NCBI GenBank assembly: GCA_963747425.1
Contig: CAVVFJ010000008.1
Location: forward strand, 124,001-188,000
DNA length: 64,000 bases
From: DASUPK01 sp963747425
GTDB taxonomy: Bacteria > Actinomycetota > Thermoleophilia > Solirubrobacterales > 70-9
Reading direction: 5' to 3'
The notes under the pieces were generated by a model. That model did not search any database and was not told the origin of the DNA. It was given only the letters and a program-made list of their open reading frames with translations. Positions 34,355 to 43,120 of the stretch are shown here, piece after piece. Position numbers and translations under genes: made by a program. Numbering within the stretch: position 1 is the first letter of the stretch; each line of letters begins with the position of its first letter.

Positions 34355-35386
34355 ATGAAGCTGATCATCCAGATTCCCTGCCTGAACGAAGAGGAATCGC
34401 TGCCTCAGGTGCTCTCGGAGCTGCCGCGCGAGGTGGCGGGCTTCGACCAGGTGGAGTGGCTCGTCATCGACGACGGCTCCACCGACCGCACGGTCGAGGT
34501 GGCCAGGCACCACGGCGTGGACCACCTGGTCCGCCTGAACAGCAACCACGGCCTGGCGGCCGCCTTCCAGGCGGGCCTCGACGCCGCGCTCAAGCTCGGT
34601 GCCGACGCGATCGTCAACACCGACGCCGACGGCCAGTACCGCGCCTCCGACATCCCGCGCCTGGTCGAGCCGATCGTCAGCCACCGGGCCGACATGGTCG
34701 TCGGCGACCGGCAGGTGCAGAACGTCGAGCACTTCTCCTTCACGAAGAAGCTCCTGCAGCGGACCGGGAGCTGGGTGGTGCGCCAGGCCTCCGGGACCAA
34801 GGTGCTCGACACGACCTCGGGCTTCCGCGCCTACAACCGGGAGGCTGCCCTGCAGCTGATCGTCGTCTCGCGCTACACGTACACGCTCGAGAGCCTGATC
34901 CAGGCGGGCAAGATGTCGGTGGCGATCGAGGACGTCCCGATCTCGCCCAACCCGACCGAGCGCGAGTCGCGCCTCTTCGGCTCGACCTCGGCCTATGTCC
35001 GGCGCAACGCCTACGCGATCTTCCGCGCCTACACCCTCTATGAGCCGCTGAGGGTGTTCATGATGCTCGCCGTCGTCTTCAGCGTGCTGGCGCTTGCCGC
35101 CTGGTCGCCGTTCCTGTTCGACTGGATCGTCAACGGTGACCGCAGCGGCCACATCCAGTCCCTGATCCTCGGCGCCGTCTTGATGCTGGCCGCGGTCCAG
35201 ATGTTCGCGCTGGGAATCATCGGCGACGCCCTCGCCGGCCAGCGGGCGATCGCGCAGCGCGTCTATGAGCGGGTCAGGCGCCTGGAGCTCGAGACGGGTG
35301 TCGAGCCCTCCAACTACGAGCGCGGGGACCGCGACCCCGCCCGGCCGCTCACGGTGGAGACGATCGAAACCTCCGTCGCCCGGTGA
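34355..35386 (+). CDS. family 2 glycosyltransferase with C-terminal membrane segments
   Basis: A 343-residue GT2 of the polyprenyl-phosphate sugar synthase type. The GT-A domain shows IIQIPCLNEEESLPQVL, VIDDGSTDRTVEVA and the DXD in IVNTDADGQYRASDIP; two C-terminal helices follow (VFMMLAVVFSVLALAAWSPFLF, SLILGAVLMLAAVQMFALGIIG). It probably charges a lipid carrier with a sugar that the membrane GT-C proteins nearby could use. GTGA overlap with the methyltransferase gene downstream. Confidence 0.9.
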   Translation: MKLIIQIPCLNEEESLPQVLSELPREVAGFDQVEWLVIDDGSTDRTVEVARHHGVDHLVRLNSNHGLAAAFQAGLDAALKLGADAIVNTDADGQYRASDIPRLVEPIVSHRADMVVGDRQVQNVEHFSFTKKLLQRTGSWVVRQASGTKVLDTTSGFRAYNREAALQLIVVSRYTYTLESLIQAGKMSVAIEDVPISPNPTERESRLFGSTSAYVRRNAYAIFRAYTLYEPLRVFMMLAVVFSVLALAAWSPFLFDWIVNGDRSGHIQSLILGAVLMLAAVQMFALGIIGDALAGQRAIAQRVYERVRRLELETGVEPSNYERGDRDPARPLTVETIETSVAR

Positions 35387-36048
35387 GCCCCCTGAAACGG
35401 GTTGCTCCTCACTTCGCTCGGAGCACCCTCGCGTCAACCGAAGCCGGCGGGAACGTCTACGACAAGTACGGCACGTCCAATCCCATCGCCCGCAGGCTGA
35501 TGATGGGATTCATGGACCAGTTCGACCAGTTGGTCGAGCGCACGGGGGCGATCGAGGCCCATGAGGTCGGCTGCGGCGAGGGCGAGCTCGCCATCAGGCT
35601 GGCTCGCCGGGGGATCCGCGTCCGTGGAACCGACGCCGTCCCCCAGGTGCTCGAGGAGGCGCGCCAGCGGGCCCGTTTCGCCGGCGTCGAGATCGACTTC
35701 GAGGCCACTCCGGCGGAGCGGCTCGAGCCGGCTCGCCACGGCGCGGAACTGATCGTCTGCTGCGAGGTGCTCGAGCATCTCGAGGACCCTGAGCGCGCAA
35801 TCGAGGTCCTGGCGGGGCTGGCGCGCCCGTGGCTGATCGCGAGCGTCCCCCGCGAGCCGCTTTGGCGTGCACTCAATCTGGCACGGCTCTCCTACGTCGG
35901 AGACCTCGGCAACACGCCCGGACACCTGAACCACTGGTCCAGGGGGGAGTTCGTGCGGTTTCTCACGTCGCGGTTCGAGGTAGTGGAGGTGAGGACCCCC
36001 ACCCCGTGGACCATGGCCCTCTGCCGCGTACAATCGCCGCCTTCATGA
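35383..36048 (+). CDS. class I SAM methyltransferase, N-terminus made by a palindromic element
   Basis: A 221-residue methyltransferase. Motif I is HEVGCGEGELAIRLARRG and ELIVCCEVLEHLEDPERAIE is the usual motif of small-molecule methyltransferases. The core starts at GGNVYDKYGTSNPIARRLM. Residues 4-18 (LKRVAPHFARSTLAS) before it are encoded by a 44-bp palindromic element, so they were added by insertion. Position between a GT2 and a GT-C gene suggests glycan or lipid-linked sugar modification. ATGA overlap with the next gene. Confidence 0.85.
   Translation: MSPLKRVAPHFARSTLASTEAGGNVYDKYGTSNPIARRLMMGFMDQFDQLVERTGAIEAHEVGCGEGELAIRLARRGIRVRGTDAVPQVLEEARQRARFAGVEIDFEATPAERLEPARHGAELIVCCEVLEHLEDPERAIEVLAGLARPWLIASVPREPLWRALNLARLSYVGDLGNTPGHLNHWSRGEFVRFLTSRFEVVEVRTPTPWTMALCRVQSPPS
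35392..35435 (+). repeat. palindromic element, copy 2 (N-terminus of methyltransferase)
   Basis: Flank CTGAAAC, GGG, bulged T, stem TGCTCC, 11-base loop, stem GGAGCA, CCC, flank TCGCGTC. It begins 6 bp after the preceding gene's stop and is translated as residues 4-18. Confidence 0.85.
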
Positions 36049-37832
36049 GGCGCCTACGACACCAACTTGAAACGGGTTCCTCCTTGCGGAGGACCCTCGC
36101 ATCTATCCGCGCGCGCCCGGGCGTCGCCGCCGTCGTCACGCTCGGCGTCGCCTGGGGGCTCGTCATGCACCAGATGGGCTGGGCCCAGATGGCCCACTTC
36201 GACGAGGTCCAGGCGCTGTCCAAGGGCCGGGCCCAGATCGACCAGTGGCACTGGAACACCAACGACAAGGCCTGGGTCGACGGCCACTTCTATTCGGTCA
36301 AGAGCCCAGGCGTCGCCGCCCTCACCACCCCGCTGTACAAGGCCATCGAGGACCTCGGCGGCGACAAGCTGGCGCGCGCCGCCGTCGACAACGAGCGCCA
36401 GACCTCTCATCCGAAGTGGTACCCGCAGAGCGTCGTGCCCCTGGAGAACTTCGGCTACGACGTCGAGCGGGGCATCCGCGTTCAGCACGCGACTGAGGAG
36501 TCGACGCCGATCGTCTGGGCGCTCACCCTGCTGGCGGCGGTGATCCCCGCGATCCTCTTGCTGCTCGCGGTGCGCTGGGCCGCCGACCGCTTCCTGCCCG
36601 GCTATGGCACCGCCGCCGCGATCACCCTCGGCCTGGCCACCGTGGTGATGACCTTCGCAGCCGAGTTCTTCTCCCACGTGATCGCGGCCGGATTCGGCTT
36701 TGCGGCCTTCTGCCTGTTGATGAAGGAGCGGGACGGGCCTCCGCGGCCATGGATGGTCGCCGGGGCCGGCCTGCTGGCCGGGCTCGCCGTGACCTTCGAG
36801 TTCCAGACCGGCCTGGTGGGGGTGGTGCTGTTCGGCTACGCGCTCTCGCGCAGGACCGACATTTTCCGGCGTGGGGCCGCGTACGCGGCCGGCGCGGTCG
36901 CCGGGGCGCTGCCGATGCTCGCCTTCAACTTCTGGGCGTTCGGCAGCCCGCTCAAGCTGGCCTACGCAGACGCCGTCGCCTTCCCCGGGCTGAGCGGCCA
37001 CGCCGTGCTCGGCCTCAACAGCCACGGGTTCTTCGGGATCACCGCGCCGCGCTTCGACAGCGCCGTCAGCCTGCTGCTCGCCGGCCGGGGCCTGCTCGTC
37101 CTCACCCCGATCGTGGTCATGAGCGTCGTCGGCGTGTTCATGATGCGCCGCGACGGGCACCGGGCCGAGGCCAACACGATCCTCGCCATCGCCGCCGTTT
37201 ACTTCATCTACAACAGCGGGTACTGGCTGCCGTTCGGCGGCGGCACCCCCGGCCCGCGCTTCCTGATCCCCGCTCTGCCGTTCGTCGCGCTCGGGCTGCC
37301 CTACGCCTATAAGCGACTTCCCGCCCTGACGATCGGACTCGCGATCCCGTCGGCGCTCCTCATGCTGATCGGGAGCCTGACCTACCCGCTGATCGGGAAG
37401 CAGGGAACGGGGACCTGGGCGGACTGGCTGATGGAGGGCAAGCTCGAGCACACCGTGCTGACCGGATTCGGCGTCACCAACGCCTGGCTCGCGGTGGCTC
37501 CTTTCGTCGCGGCGGTCCTGACGGCCATCGTCCTCGCCGTCCGCGCCACGCCCTCGACCTCGCTCTCCGACTATCGCTTCGCCGTACCGGCGCTGCTGGC
37601 CTGGGCCTGCGTCTCGGCGGTCGGCCCCGGGATCGCCGGCGACGACATCAGCCCGCTCGCGCGAGGAAACTCGTCGGCGCTCTGGCTCGTGGCCTCGGCG
37701 CTGCTGCTCTCCCTGACGACGCTCACCGTCGTGCGGCTGCGCGAGCGACGCGCTCAGTCCGGCCCGGAGGTACCTCCGGCGCGAGAGGCCGCACTCGGCC
37801 CCGGGCTGGCGTTCGACGAGCCGACCTCGTAG
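36045..37832 (+). CDS. polytopic GT-C-like membrane protein
   Basis: A 595-residue integral membrane protein with about eleven helices. The first helix is followed by a large loop starting QMAHFDEVQALSKGRAQIDQWHWN; an acidic pair after helix 1 is typical of GT-C (PMT/ArnT-like) glycosyltransferases that use lipid-linked sugars. The loop continues through DGHFYSVKSPGVAALTTPLYK. I cannot assign a sugar. Residues 8-20 (LETGSSLRRTLAS) are encoded by a palindromic element. Its last 79 bp overlap the end of the convergent membrane-protein gene. Confidence 0.75.
   Translation: MRRLRHQLETGSSLRRTLASIRARPGVAAVVTLGVAWGLVMHQMGWAQMAHFDEVQALSKGRAQIDQWHWNTNDKAWVDGHFYSVKSPGVAALTTPLYKAIEDLGGDKLARAAVDNERQTSHPKWYPQSVVPLENFGYDVERGIRVQHATEESTPIVWALTLLAAVIPAILLLLAVRWAADRFLPGYGTAAAITLGLATVVMTFAAEFFSHVIAAGFGFAAFCLLMKERDGPPRPWMVAGAGLLAGLAVTFEFQTGLVGVVLFGYALSRRTDIFRRGAAYAAGAVAGALPMLAFNFWAFGSPLKLAYADAVAFPGLSGHAVLGLNSHGFFGITAPRFDSAVSLLLAGRGLLVLTPIVVMSVVGVFMMRRDGHRAEANTILAIAAVYFIYNSGYWLPFGGGTPGPRFLIPALPFVALGLPYAYKRLPALTIGLAIPSALLMLIGSLTYPLIGKQGTGTWADWLMEGKLEHTVLTGFGVTNAWLAVAPFVAAVLTAIVLAVRATPSTSLSDYRFAVPALLAWACVSAVGPGIAGDDISPLARGNSSALWLVASALLLSLTTLTVVRLRERRAQSGPEVPPAREAALGPGLAFDEPTS
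36066..36103 (+). repeat. palindromic element, copy 3 (N-terminus of GT-C-like gene)
   Basis: Flank CTTGAAAC, GGG, bulged T, stem TCCTCC, loop TTGC, stem GGAGGA, CCC, flank TCGCATC. The stem differs from copy 2 at one pair (G-C to C-G) with both arms changed together. Confidence 0.85.
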
Positions 37833-39511
37833 AAGACCAGCCCCGGGCGATCGGTGAGCCGGTAGCGCCTCAGGGGCAGCCCGGCGATCGGCTTGCGCTG
37901 CGCACGGGCCTGCGGCGTGCCCTCGGTCAGCCCGAGGTGAAGGACCACGGTGCGGACCCCATACGCCTGCAGCTCGCGAACCGTCGCGGCGTCGGGGAAG
38001 GTCGCCATGTGCTTGACCAGGTCCAGGACCACGGCGGGGTTCGTGCTGGCTCTGCCATTGACGATCTCGGGGAAGCCGTCGGTGGACTCCAGCTGGAAGG
38101 CGCGGTTCTGCTTGGCGGTGAGCGCCGGCAAATGGAGCTGGGGCTGCGGGATGTCGGCGGTCGAAGCCGCTGGCGCCGGCACGGCGGGCTCGGCCTGGTT
38201 GTCGAAGGGGTCGAACGGCAGGCTGCGGCCCTCGGTGACGATCGCGAGGGCGAGCACGCCCGTGACCGCGACCGCCGACCACGCGGGCCAGCGATGTCGC
38301 TGGGCCGCCCGGATCGCGGCCTCGACACCGGCCGCCGCAAGCAGGGCGAGCGCCAGCGAAGTGAAGGTCATCATGCGACCCGGGGTGCGGATTCCGTTCC
38401 AGCCGGGAAGTCCCTCGTAGAGGACGCGATAGGGCCAGACCAGACCGCCCTCCTCACGAAAGCCGAGCGAGAGCACCAAGAACGCGATGACCGCGATCCC
38501 CAGCCAGATGCGCCAGCGCTTGCTGAGACTGCTCGACCACAGCCCGGCGATCGCCAGCAGCAGGATTACCGCGCCGGGGAAGAGCGTCTTCTCCTGCCAG
38601 GTGGTGAGCGAGTCGCGGATTCCGGCGGTGGCGTGGCCCCAGACGAAGTTCTCCTCCGGCGCCGTGAGGAAAACCTTGAGCGGCCCAGAGAAGGCCGCCA
38701 CCTCGTGCGGGCTGCGCTTCGACGCCGGGAAGTGGTCCCCGATGTAGAGATATGCGTGCGCGATCCAGTACGAGAACACCGTGAAGACGACGGCGCCAGC
38801 CACTCCTGCGACGATCATCCGCCGCGGGACCGGCGGCCGCCCACGGACCAGCCATGCGATCACCCCGATCAGCACGGCTCCGGCGATTCCATACGCGAAC
38901 GGAAGGCCGAGCGCCCAGCCGATCGAGACCTGCCAGGCCGCCACGATCCAGGCCCAGAAGATCCACCAGTGCTTGCGCAGGCGGATGCCGCGTACGGCGA
39001 AGGCGATGGCCAGCGGGATTCCGCCGCTCGAGATCACCTGCAGGTGGCCGTCCTGCTCCAGCCGGTAGGGCGCGTAGGCGAAGGCCGCGCCGGCGATCAC
39101 GGCGCCGACCGGCCCGAGCCCGAGCTCGCGGGCGAGCAGGTACGCGCCGAAGAACGCGAGCGCATAGGCGAAGATGAAGAGCAGGTCGTAGCGGACCATC
39201 GCCGCGTGCGGGCCCGTGCCGATCAGCCCGGCGGGCGCGTAGCCGATCAGAGCGTCCCCAAAGGCGAGTGAGTGCTTGGTCGGCCAGAAGCGGTTCGCAT
39301 CGAAGAAGTGCAGCGGCTGGTGGAGCAGGGCGTGGCCGCCCCAGGCCGGCTGCCAGGCCTCTGCGAGGGGATCCCCGATGTCGCGCGGGACCGTCCCGCC
39401 CAGATGCAGGAGCAGGGGCCAGGTCATCACGATCGCGAGCAGGCAGGCCCCGATCGCGGCGAGCCCCACCTCTCGCCGACTCATCTCTCGCGGCGACATA
39501 GAGCCGGGCAT
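37754..39511 (-). CDS. large polytopic membrane protein, GT-C/YfhO-like
   Basis: About 585 residues with some eleven helices. The first (VGLAAIGACLLAIVMTWPLLLHL) is followed by a loop with PRDIGDPLAEAWQPAWGGHALLHQPLHFFDANRFWP. The D and E/W positions match bacterial GT-C-like proteins of the YfhO/DUF2079 sort. A soluble C-terminal domain from about residue 410 contains QLHLPALTAKQNRAFQLESTDGFPEIVNGRAS. The start is uncertain: ATGs at 39511, 39499 and 39484 are all possible. The last 79 bp are antisense to the end of the neighbouring GT-C-like gene. Confidence 0.72.
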   Translation of the reverse strand: MPGSMSPREMSRREVGLAAIGACLLAIVMTWPLLLHLGGTVPRDIGDPLAEAWQPAWGGHALLHQPLHFFDANRFWPTKHSLAFGDALIGYAPAGLIGTGPHAAMVRYDLLFIFAYALAFFGAYLLARELGLGPVGAVIAGAAFAYAPYRLEQDGHLQVISSGGIPLAIAFAVRGIRLRKHWWIFWAWIVAAWQVSIGWALGLPFAYGIAGAVLIGVIAWLVRGRPPVPRRMIVAGVAGAVVFTVFSYWIAHAYLYIGDHFPASKRSPHEVAAFSGPLKVFLTAPEENFVWGHATAGIRDSLTTWQEKTLFPGAVILLLAIAGLWSSSLSKRWRIWLGIAVIAFLVLSLGFREEGGLVWPYRVLYEGLPGWNGIRTPGRMMTFTSLALALLAAAGVEAAIRAAQRHRWPAWSAVAVTGVLALAIVTEGRSLPFDPFDNQAEPAVPAPAASTADIPQPQLHLPALTAKQNRAFQLESTDGFPEIVNGRASTNPAVVLDLVKHMATFPDAATVRELQAYGVRTVVLHLGLTEGTPQARAQRKPIAGLPLRRYRLTDRPGLVFYEVGSSNASPGPSAASRAGGTSGPD

Positions 39512-39560
39512 CCTCGCAATTCGGGGTGGCAATGTGCGCCGCCGTCCATATGCTGCGGAC

Positions 39561-40001
39561 ATGGTCGTGGCGCTGATCGTGATAGGCGTGATCGTCTTCC
39601 TGGCGATCGACGCCTGGGTCTTCTACCGCGTGTTCAAGTCGCGGGCGAGCGCCGACGACTACGGCATGTTCATGGTCCCCGGGGAGACCACGGTGACGGT
39701 TCCGGCGGGCAAGCTGAAGATCTCCTACCAGGAGGAGTACCACGCCGGCTCGACCACAGGCGAGGACATCGACTTCGACCCGCCGCCGGGCCTGCAGGTC
39801 GAGATCGCCAACGCCGCGGGCGGCGAGCCCATCCCCATCAATGGCCCGGGCTTCAAGGGGATGGGTTCCTCCAAGAACACCGGGAAGGGCTGGAGCCGAG
39901 CCCTGATCGGAACCGTTCAGATCACCGAGCCCGGCAGCTACACGGTGAAGGCCGGCCCCGAGGTCGAGGGCGTCGAGCCGAAGATCCTGATCGGGAAGTA
40001 G
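39561..40001 (+). CDS. single-span membrane protein with beta-rich outer domain (paralogue A)
   Basis: A 146-residue protein: one N-terminal helix (VVALIVIGVIVFLAIDAWVFY), then an extracytoplasmic domain of about 110 residues with YGMFMVPGETTVTVPAGKLKISYQEE and IGTVQITEPGSYTVKAGP. The 'vPG...v.vPAG...i.Y' and 'v.EpG.Y.v' patterns recur in the gene at 40590, on the other side of pyrE, so the two look like diverged copies. Family unknown to me. Its stop lies 1 bp from the convergent pyrE stop. Confidence 0.72.
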   Translation: MVVALIVIGVIVFLAIDAWVFYRVFKSRASADDYGMFMVPGETTVTVPAGKLKISYQEEYHAGSTTGEDIDFDPPPGLQVEIANAAGGEPIPINGPGFKGMGSSKNTGKGWSRALIGTVQITEPGSYTVKAGPEVEGVEPKILIGK

Positions 40002-40002
40002 G

Positions 40003-40575
40003 TCAGGGCTTGTCTGGCCGGTCGGGATACAGCTCGTCGATCGTGACCAGCGGCCGGTAGGGCGCGCCGCCCGCCTCCTCGATCGCCTCGGCGCCTCCGG
40101 CGAGCCTGTCGACCACGGAGACGACACCGGCGATCTCATGGCCCTCCTCCAGGATCCGCTCGATCGCGCGCACCGTGGAACCCCCGGTCGTGACGACGTC
40201 CTCGACCACGAGACAGCGGGTCCCCGGCTCGAGCACCGGCCCCTCGATCCAGCGCTGGAGGCCGTGCTGCTTCTTCTCCTTCCGGACGAAGAAGGCGATC
40301 AGCCCATCGCCGGCCTCCGCGCCGATCGCCGCGCTGGCGAGCGGGTCCGCGCCCATCGTCATGCCGCCGACGGCAGTCGCCCCGCGCTCGGCGGCCTCAG
40401 CGGCGATCAGATCACCGACGGCGCGAAACGCCGGAGGTCGCAGGATCGCCCGCTTGGCGTCGACGTAGTACTGGGCGGTCTGGCCGCTGGAGAGGGTGAC
40501 CTCGCCGATCACCAGGGCGTGCTCCCGCAGCTCGGCCAGCAGAACGTCGTGTGCGCCCTCGAGATCCGTCGGCAT
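40003..40575 (-). CDS. pyrE: orotate phosphoribosyltransferase
   Basis: A 190-residue enzyme that makes OMP from orotate and PRPP in pyrimidine synthesis. LSSGQTAQYYVDAKRAILRPPAFRAVG opens the family pattern, GGMTMGADPLASAA and FFVRKEKKQHGLQRWIEGP supply the substrate and catalytic Lys loop, and the PRPP motif is CLVVEDVVTTGGSTVRAIE. It stands alone here, between two plus-strand paralogues, with no other pyr gene visible. Confidence 0.95.
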   Translation of the reverse strand: MPTDLEGAHDVLLAELREHALVIGEVTLSSGQTAQYYVDAKRAILRPPAFRAVGDLIAAEAAERGATAVGGMTMGADPLASAAIGAEAGDGLIAFFVRKEKKQHGLQRWIEGPVLEPGTRCLVVEDVVTTGGSTVRAIERILEEGHEIAGVVSVVDRLAGGAEAIEEAGGAPYRPLVTIDELYPDRPDKP

Positions 40576-40589
40576 CGGGGCATCCTAGG

Positions 40590-41135
40590 ATGCGTCCGAT
40601 GCGGACGGGGTACAGGCTCGCCGTGGCCACCGCGGGCATCACGATCGCCGTCGCCATCGTGCTCCTGGTGGTCGAGGCGGTGGGAGCCACCCGCGACGCT
40701 CATGCCTACGGCGAGGTTCCCGTCCCGGGACGGGAATCGGTGAACCTGCCGGCGGGCGAGGTGATCATCTTCTATGGGGAGCGCATCGGCAGATTCGAGC
40801 ACTCGCCGCTCGCCGTCCCCTCGAATCTGCGGCTCCGGGTGCGCACCACCAACGGGCAGGAGCTGCTCGGCTCCACCCCGTATGCCTTCAACCAGTTCAA
40901 CGACGGCGACTACGTGCGACGCTCGATCGCAAAGCTCAGGGTCCCGGAGGCCGGTGACTACGAGGCCGTGGCACCGACGCGCGTGCCCGGGGGGGTCGAT
41001 CCCGTGATCAGCTTCGGCCGCAACGGGACGAGGAACTTCGTCTACGTCCTGTTCGTCCTCGCTGGCGGCCTGCTGCTGGCCTGCATCCTGGGCATCGGGA
41101 CGGCATTGCGTACGCGCATGACGGCTTCGCAATAA
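40590..41135 (+). CDS. two-span membrane protein with beta-rich outer domain (paralogue B)
   Basis: A 181-residue protein with an N-terminal helix (AVATAGITIAVAIVLLVVEAVGA), a domain resembling the one at 39561 (YGEVPVPGRESVNLPAGEVIIFYGERIG, KLRVPEAGDYEAVAP) and a second helix near the C-terminus (FVYVLFVLAGGLLLACILGIGTAL). ATGs at 40590 and 40599 are both possible. It diverges from pyrE with only 14 bp between start codons. Confidence 0.72.
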   Translation: MRPMRTGYRLAVATAGITIAVAIVLLVVEAVGATRDAHAYGEVPVPGRESVNLPAGEVIIFYGERIGRFEHSPLAVPSNLRLRVRTTNGQELLGSTPYAFNQFNDGDYVRRSIAKLRVPEAGDYEAVAPTRVPGGVDPVISFGRNGTRNFVYVLFVLAGGLLLACILGIGTALRTRMTASQ

Positions 41136-41136
41136 G

Positions 41137-41160
41137 CGGCCGCCACAAACACCGCGGCCG
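41137..41160. terminator. hairpin between convergent genes
   Basis: CGGCCGC (41137-41143) and GCGGCCG (41154-41160) are perfect complements around a 10-base loop. No T-run. It fills the gap between the converging paralogue B and epimerase genes. Confidence 0.45.
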
Positions 41161-41163
41161 AAT

Positions 41164-42102
41164 CTAGCCGAGCCCCTCGCGGAATCCCTGGCGCCAGCTC
41201 GGGTAGCGCGGCTGCCAGCCGAGCTCCCGCTTGGCCTTCTCGTTGGATGCGCCCTCGAGGCTGGTCGACATCGCCGCGGCCTGCCGGCCGGCGATCCAGC
41301 TCGCCAGCCAGACGGGCACCCGGCGCGGCTTCTTGGCCCCGAGCGCCTCCGCGTAGGCCGGGAGCCACTCCGACATCCGCGCCGGATCGTCGTCGCAGAC
41401 GTTGTAGATGCCCAAGCCGCGGTCGAGCGCGGCGACGGTCGCCGAGGTCGCGTCGTCCATGTGGATGAAGGAGAAGATCCCGGTGCCCTTGCCGACGATC
41501 GGAAGCCGGCGCCGGCGGGCGTCCTCCGCCCAGGCGCCGTCGCTCGCGTACGCCGAACCCGGGCCGTAGAAGAAGCCGTAGCGGAGGACCACGCCCTCGA
41601 TCCCGGGCGTCTCCACGGTCGAGCGCTCCAGTGCCTCCAGCGCGATCGCGCCCTGCGCCGCGGGCAGCTCCGGCGGCAGCTCGATGAGCGGATCGTCCTC
41701 GGTGTGCGCCGGCTTGCCGGTCGAGGCGTAGAAGAAGCAGACGCTCTGGGAGATCAGCCGCCGCGCCCCTGCCTCGGCCGCTGCCCCGGCCAGCGCCGGG
41801 CCGGACCTCCCGCGCAGCTCGGTGGTCGGCCCGAAGGTCTGCTCGGCCCGCTTGTAGTCGAGCTTCTGCGGCAGGTTGGTGAGCTGGTTGATCACGACCT
41901 CGGGGCGGGCCTCGATGACCGCCCCCCGCAGGGCGTCGGTGTCCCGAGCGTCCACGACCAGCGGCTCCGCGCCGAGCCGGCGAATCGCCTCCGCCCGAGC
42001 CTCATGGCGCGTCGTGCCGACGACCTCATGCCCCGCCTCGCGGAGCTGCTTCACCAGCGGCCGACCGATCACGCCGGTCGCCCCTGCGACCAGAACCCTC
42101 AC
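41164..42102 (-). CDS. NAD-dependent epimerase/dehydratase family protein
   Basis: A 312-residue extended SDR. The Rossmann motif is LVAGATGVIGRPLVKQL; EVVINQLTNLPQK and ARRLISQSVCFFYAS supply core strands; LRYGFFYGPGS and FSFIHMDDATSATVAALD are typical of the C-terminal part. The usual YxxxK is replaced by a segment (AQGAIALEALE) without an obvious Tyr-Lys pair. That is common in this subgroup and means the reaction cannot be inferred. Confidence 0.83.
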   Translation of the reverse strand: MRVLVAGATGVIGRPLVKQLREAGHEVVGTTRHEARAEAIRRLGAEPLVVDARDTDALRGAVIEARPEVVINQLTNLPQKLDYKRAEQTFGPTTELRGRSGPALAGAAAEAGARRLISQSVCFFYASTGKPAHTEDDPLIELPPELPAAQGAIALEALERSTVETPGIEGVVLRYGFFYGPGSAYASDGAWAEDARRRRLPIVGKGTGIFSFIHMDDATSATVAALDRGLGIYNVCDDDPARMSEWLPAYAEALGAKKPRRVPVWLASWIAGRQAAAMSTSLEGASNEKAKRELGWQPRYPSWRQGFREGLG

Positions 42103-42130
42103 GCCTCCGAGAATACGGGGCGCTACCTAC

Positions 42131-43082
42131 CTACACGTAGACGTGGATTGCGTCCCCGAGGTTGATCCAGTTGTAGATGTACGTCGAGAACGGGATCGGG
42201 TTCCTGACGCAGCCGTGGCTCGCGGCCTCGTGCATCGGCACCGGGTTGTAGCCGTGGGTGGCATACCCGCGGATGAAGTAGACGGAGTAGTACATGCCCT
42301 CCGAGTTGTAGCCCGCGTCCTTGCGGTAGAAGTGGTACGTCCCCCGAACGGTCGGCGTCGACGGCTTTCCGGTCGAGACGTGGAAGGTCGCGACGACGTC
42401 GTCGCCATTCACAAGCGCCATCACCTGGCGGGAGATGTCGACCTCTACGTGGTGGCCGGAGTGGTAGCGGGGTCGGAACGCGCCCTTCCCCATCAGGAGC
42501 TTGCGGAAGATGACCGGCTTGTACTGGTAGTTCCGGGCCATGTGGTTGACCTTGCGGAACGCGAGTGTCGCGAGCTGAGAGCCGAGCCCGTAGTGGCTGC
42601 TGACGTTGCGGCCGACGTAGTAGCCCTCGTCGACCAGGGACTGGTTGTAGAGGCGGGTCACAGCTCCCTTGTGGAGGTGCTTCGGGACCCTCACGGAGAA
42701 GCGCTGGGCGGGGGAGCTCTGGCCTCCGCTGGTCGCGGTCACCTCGTAGTTGCAGCAGGAGTCGATGACGAAGCGGAAAGGAGAACTTGCCGTCGCCGCC
42801 CACCGCGAGCTGCTTCTTCTCCACGGTCCGGCCGCTGGCCTCGACCGTGATCGTCACCTGAGCGCCCGCCGTAGCTCCGGGGATCGCGCCGTTCGCGGTC
42901 ACCTTGCTGAGCAGCCCGGGCTTCTTGGGCCCGTTCAGCGCCAGCGTCGGAGGACCGGTCGCGGCGCTCGCCGCGGCGGGCAGCGCGAACGCCGCGGTGG
43001 CGATTGACGCGAGGGCGCACGCCAGTGCGATCCGTTTGATCCTTGTCCCTCCCCTTCGAGTCACGACCGCGGCATTTTGCAC
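42131..43082 (-). CDS. L,D-transpeptidase (YkuD), reading frame broken at a homopolymer
   Basis: The exported N-terminus (KRIALACALASIATAAFALPAAASAA, then an Ig-like strand set from PPTLALNG to GDGKFSF) is in one frame. FVIDSCCNYEVTATSGG and the catalytic domain are in another. The break is at AAA 42777-42779 (TTT on the coding strand); one T fewer restores GKFSFRFVID. The domain has a peptidoglycan-binding-like segment and the active-site motif HEAASHGCVRNPIP with the catalytic Cys. It would make 3-3 cross-links in peptidoglycan. GTG start at 43082 is likely. A palindromic element encodes part of the signal peptide. Confidence 0.82.
43006..43041 (-). repeat. palindromic element, copy 4 (signal peptide of L,D-transpeptidase)
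   Basis: On the minus strand: flank GATCAAAC, GGA, bulged T, stem CGCAC, loop TGGC, stem GTGCG, CCC, flank TCGCGTC. Translated as part of IKRIALACALAS. Confidence 0.8.
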
Positions 43083-43120
43083 GATCGGGCGGCCGAATGC
43101 ATTTGCGCGAACAAGAATTC

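Noticed and set aside
36054..38282. 742-codon open frame opposite the GT-C-like gene
   Set aside because: Arg/Gly/Gln-rich shadow with no fold; both overlapping membrane genes have consistent hydrophobic patterns.
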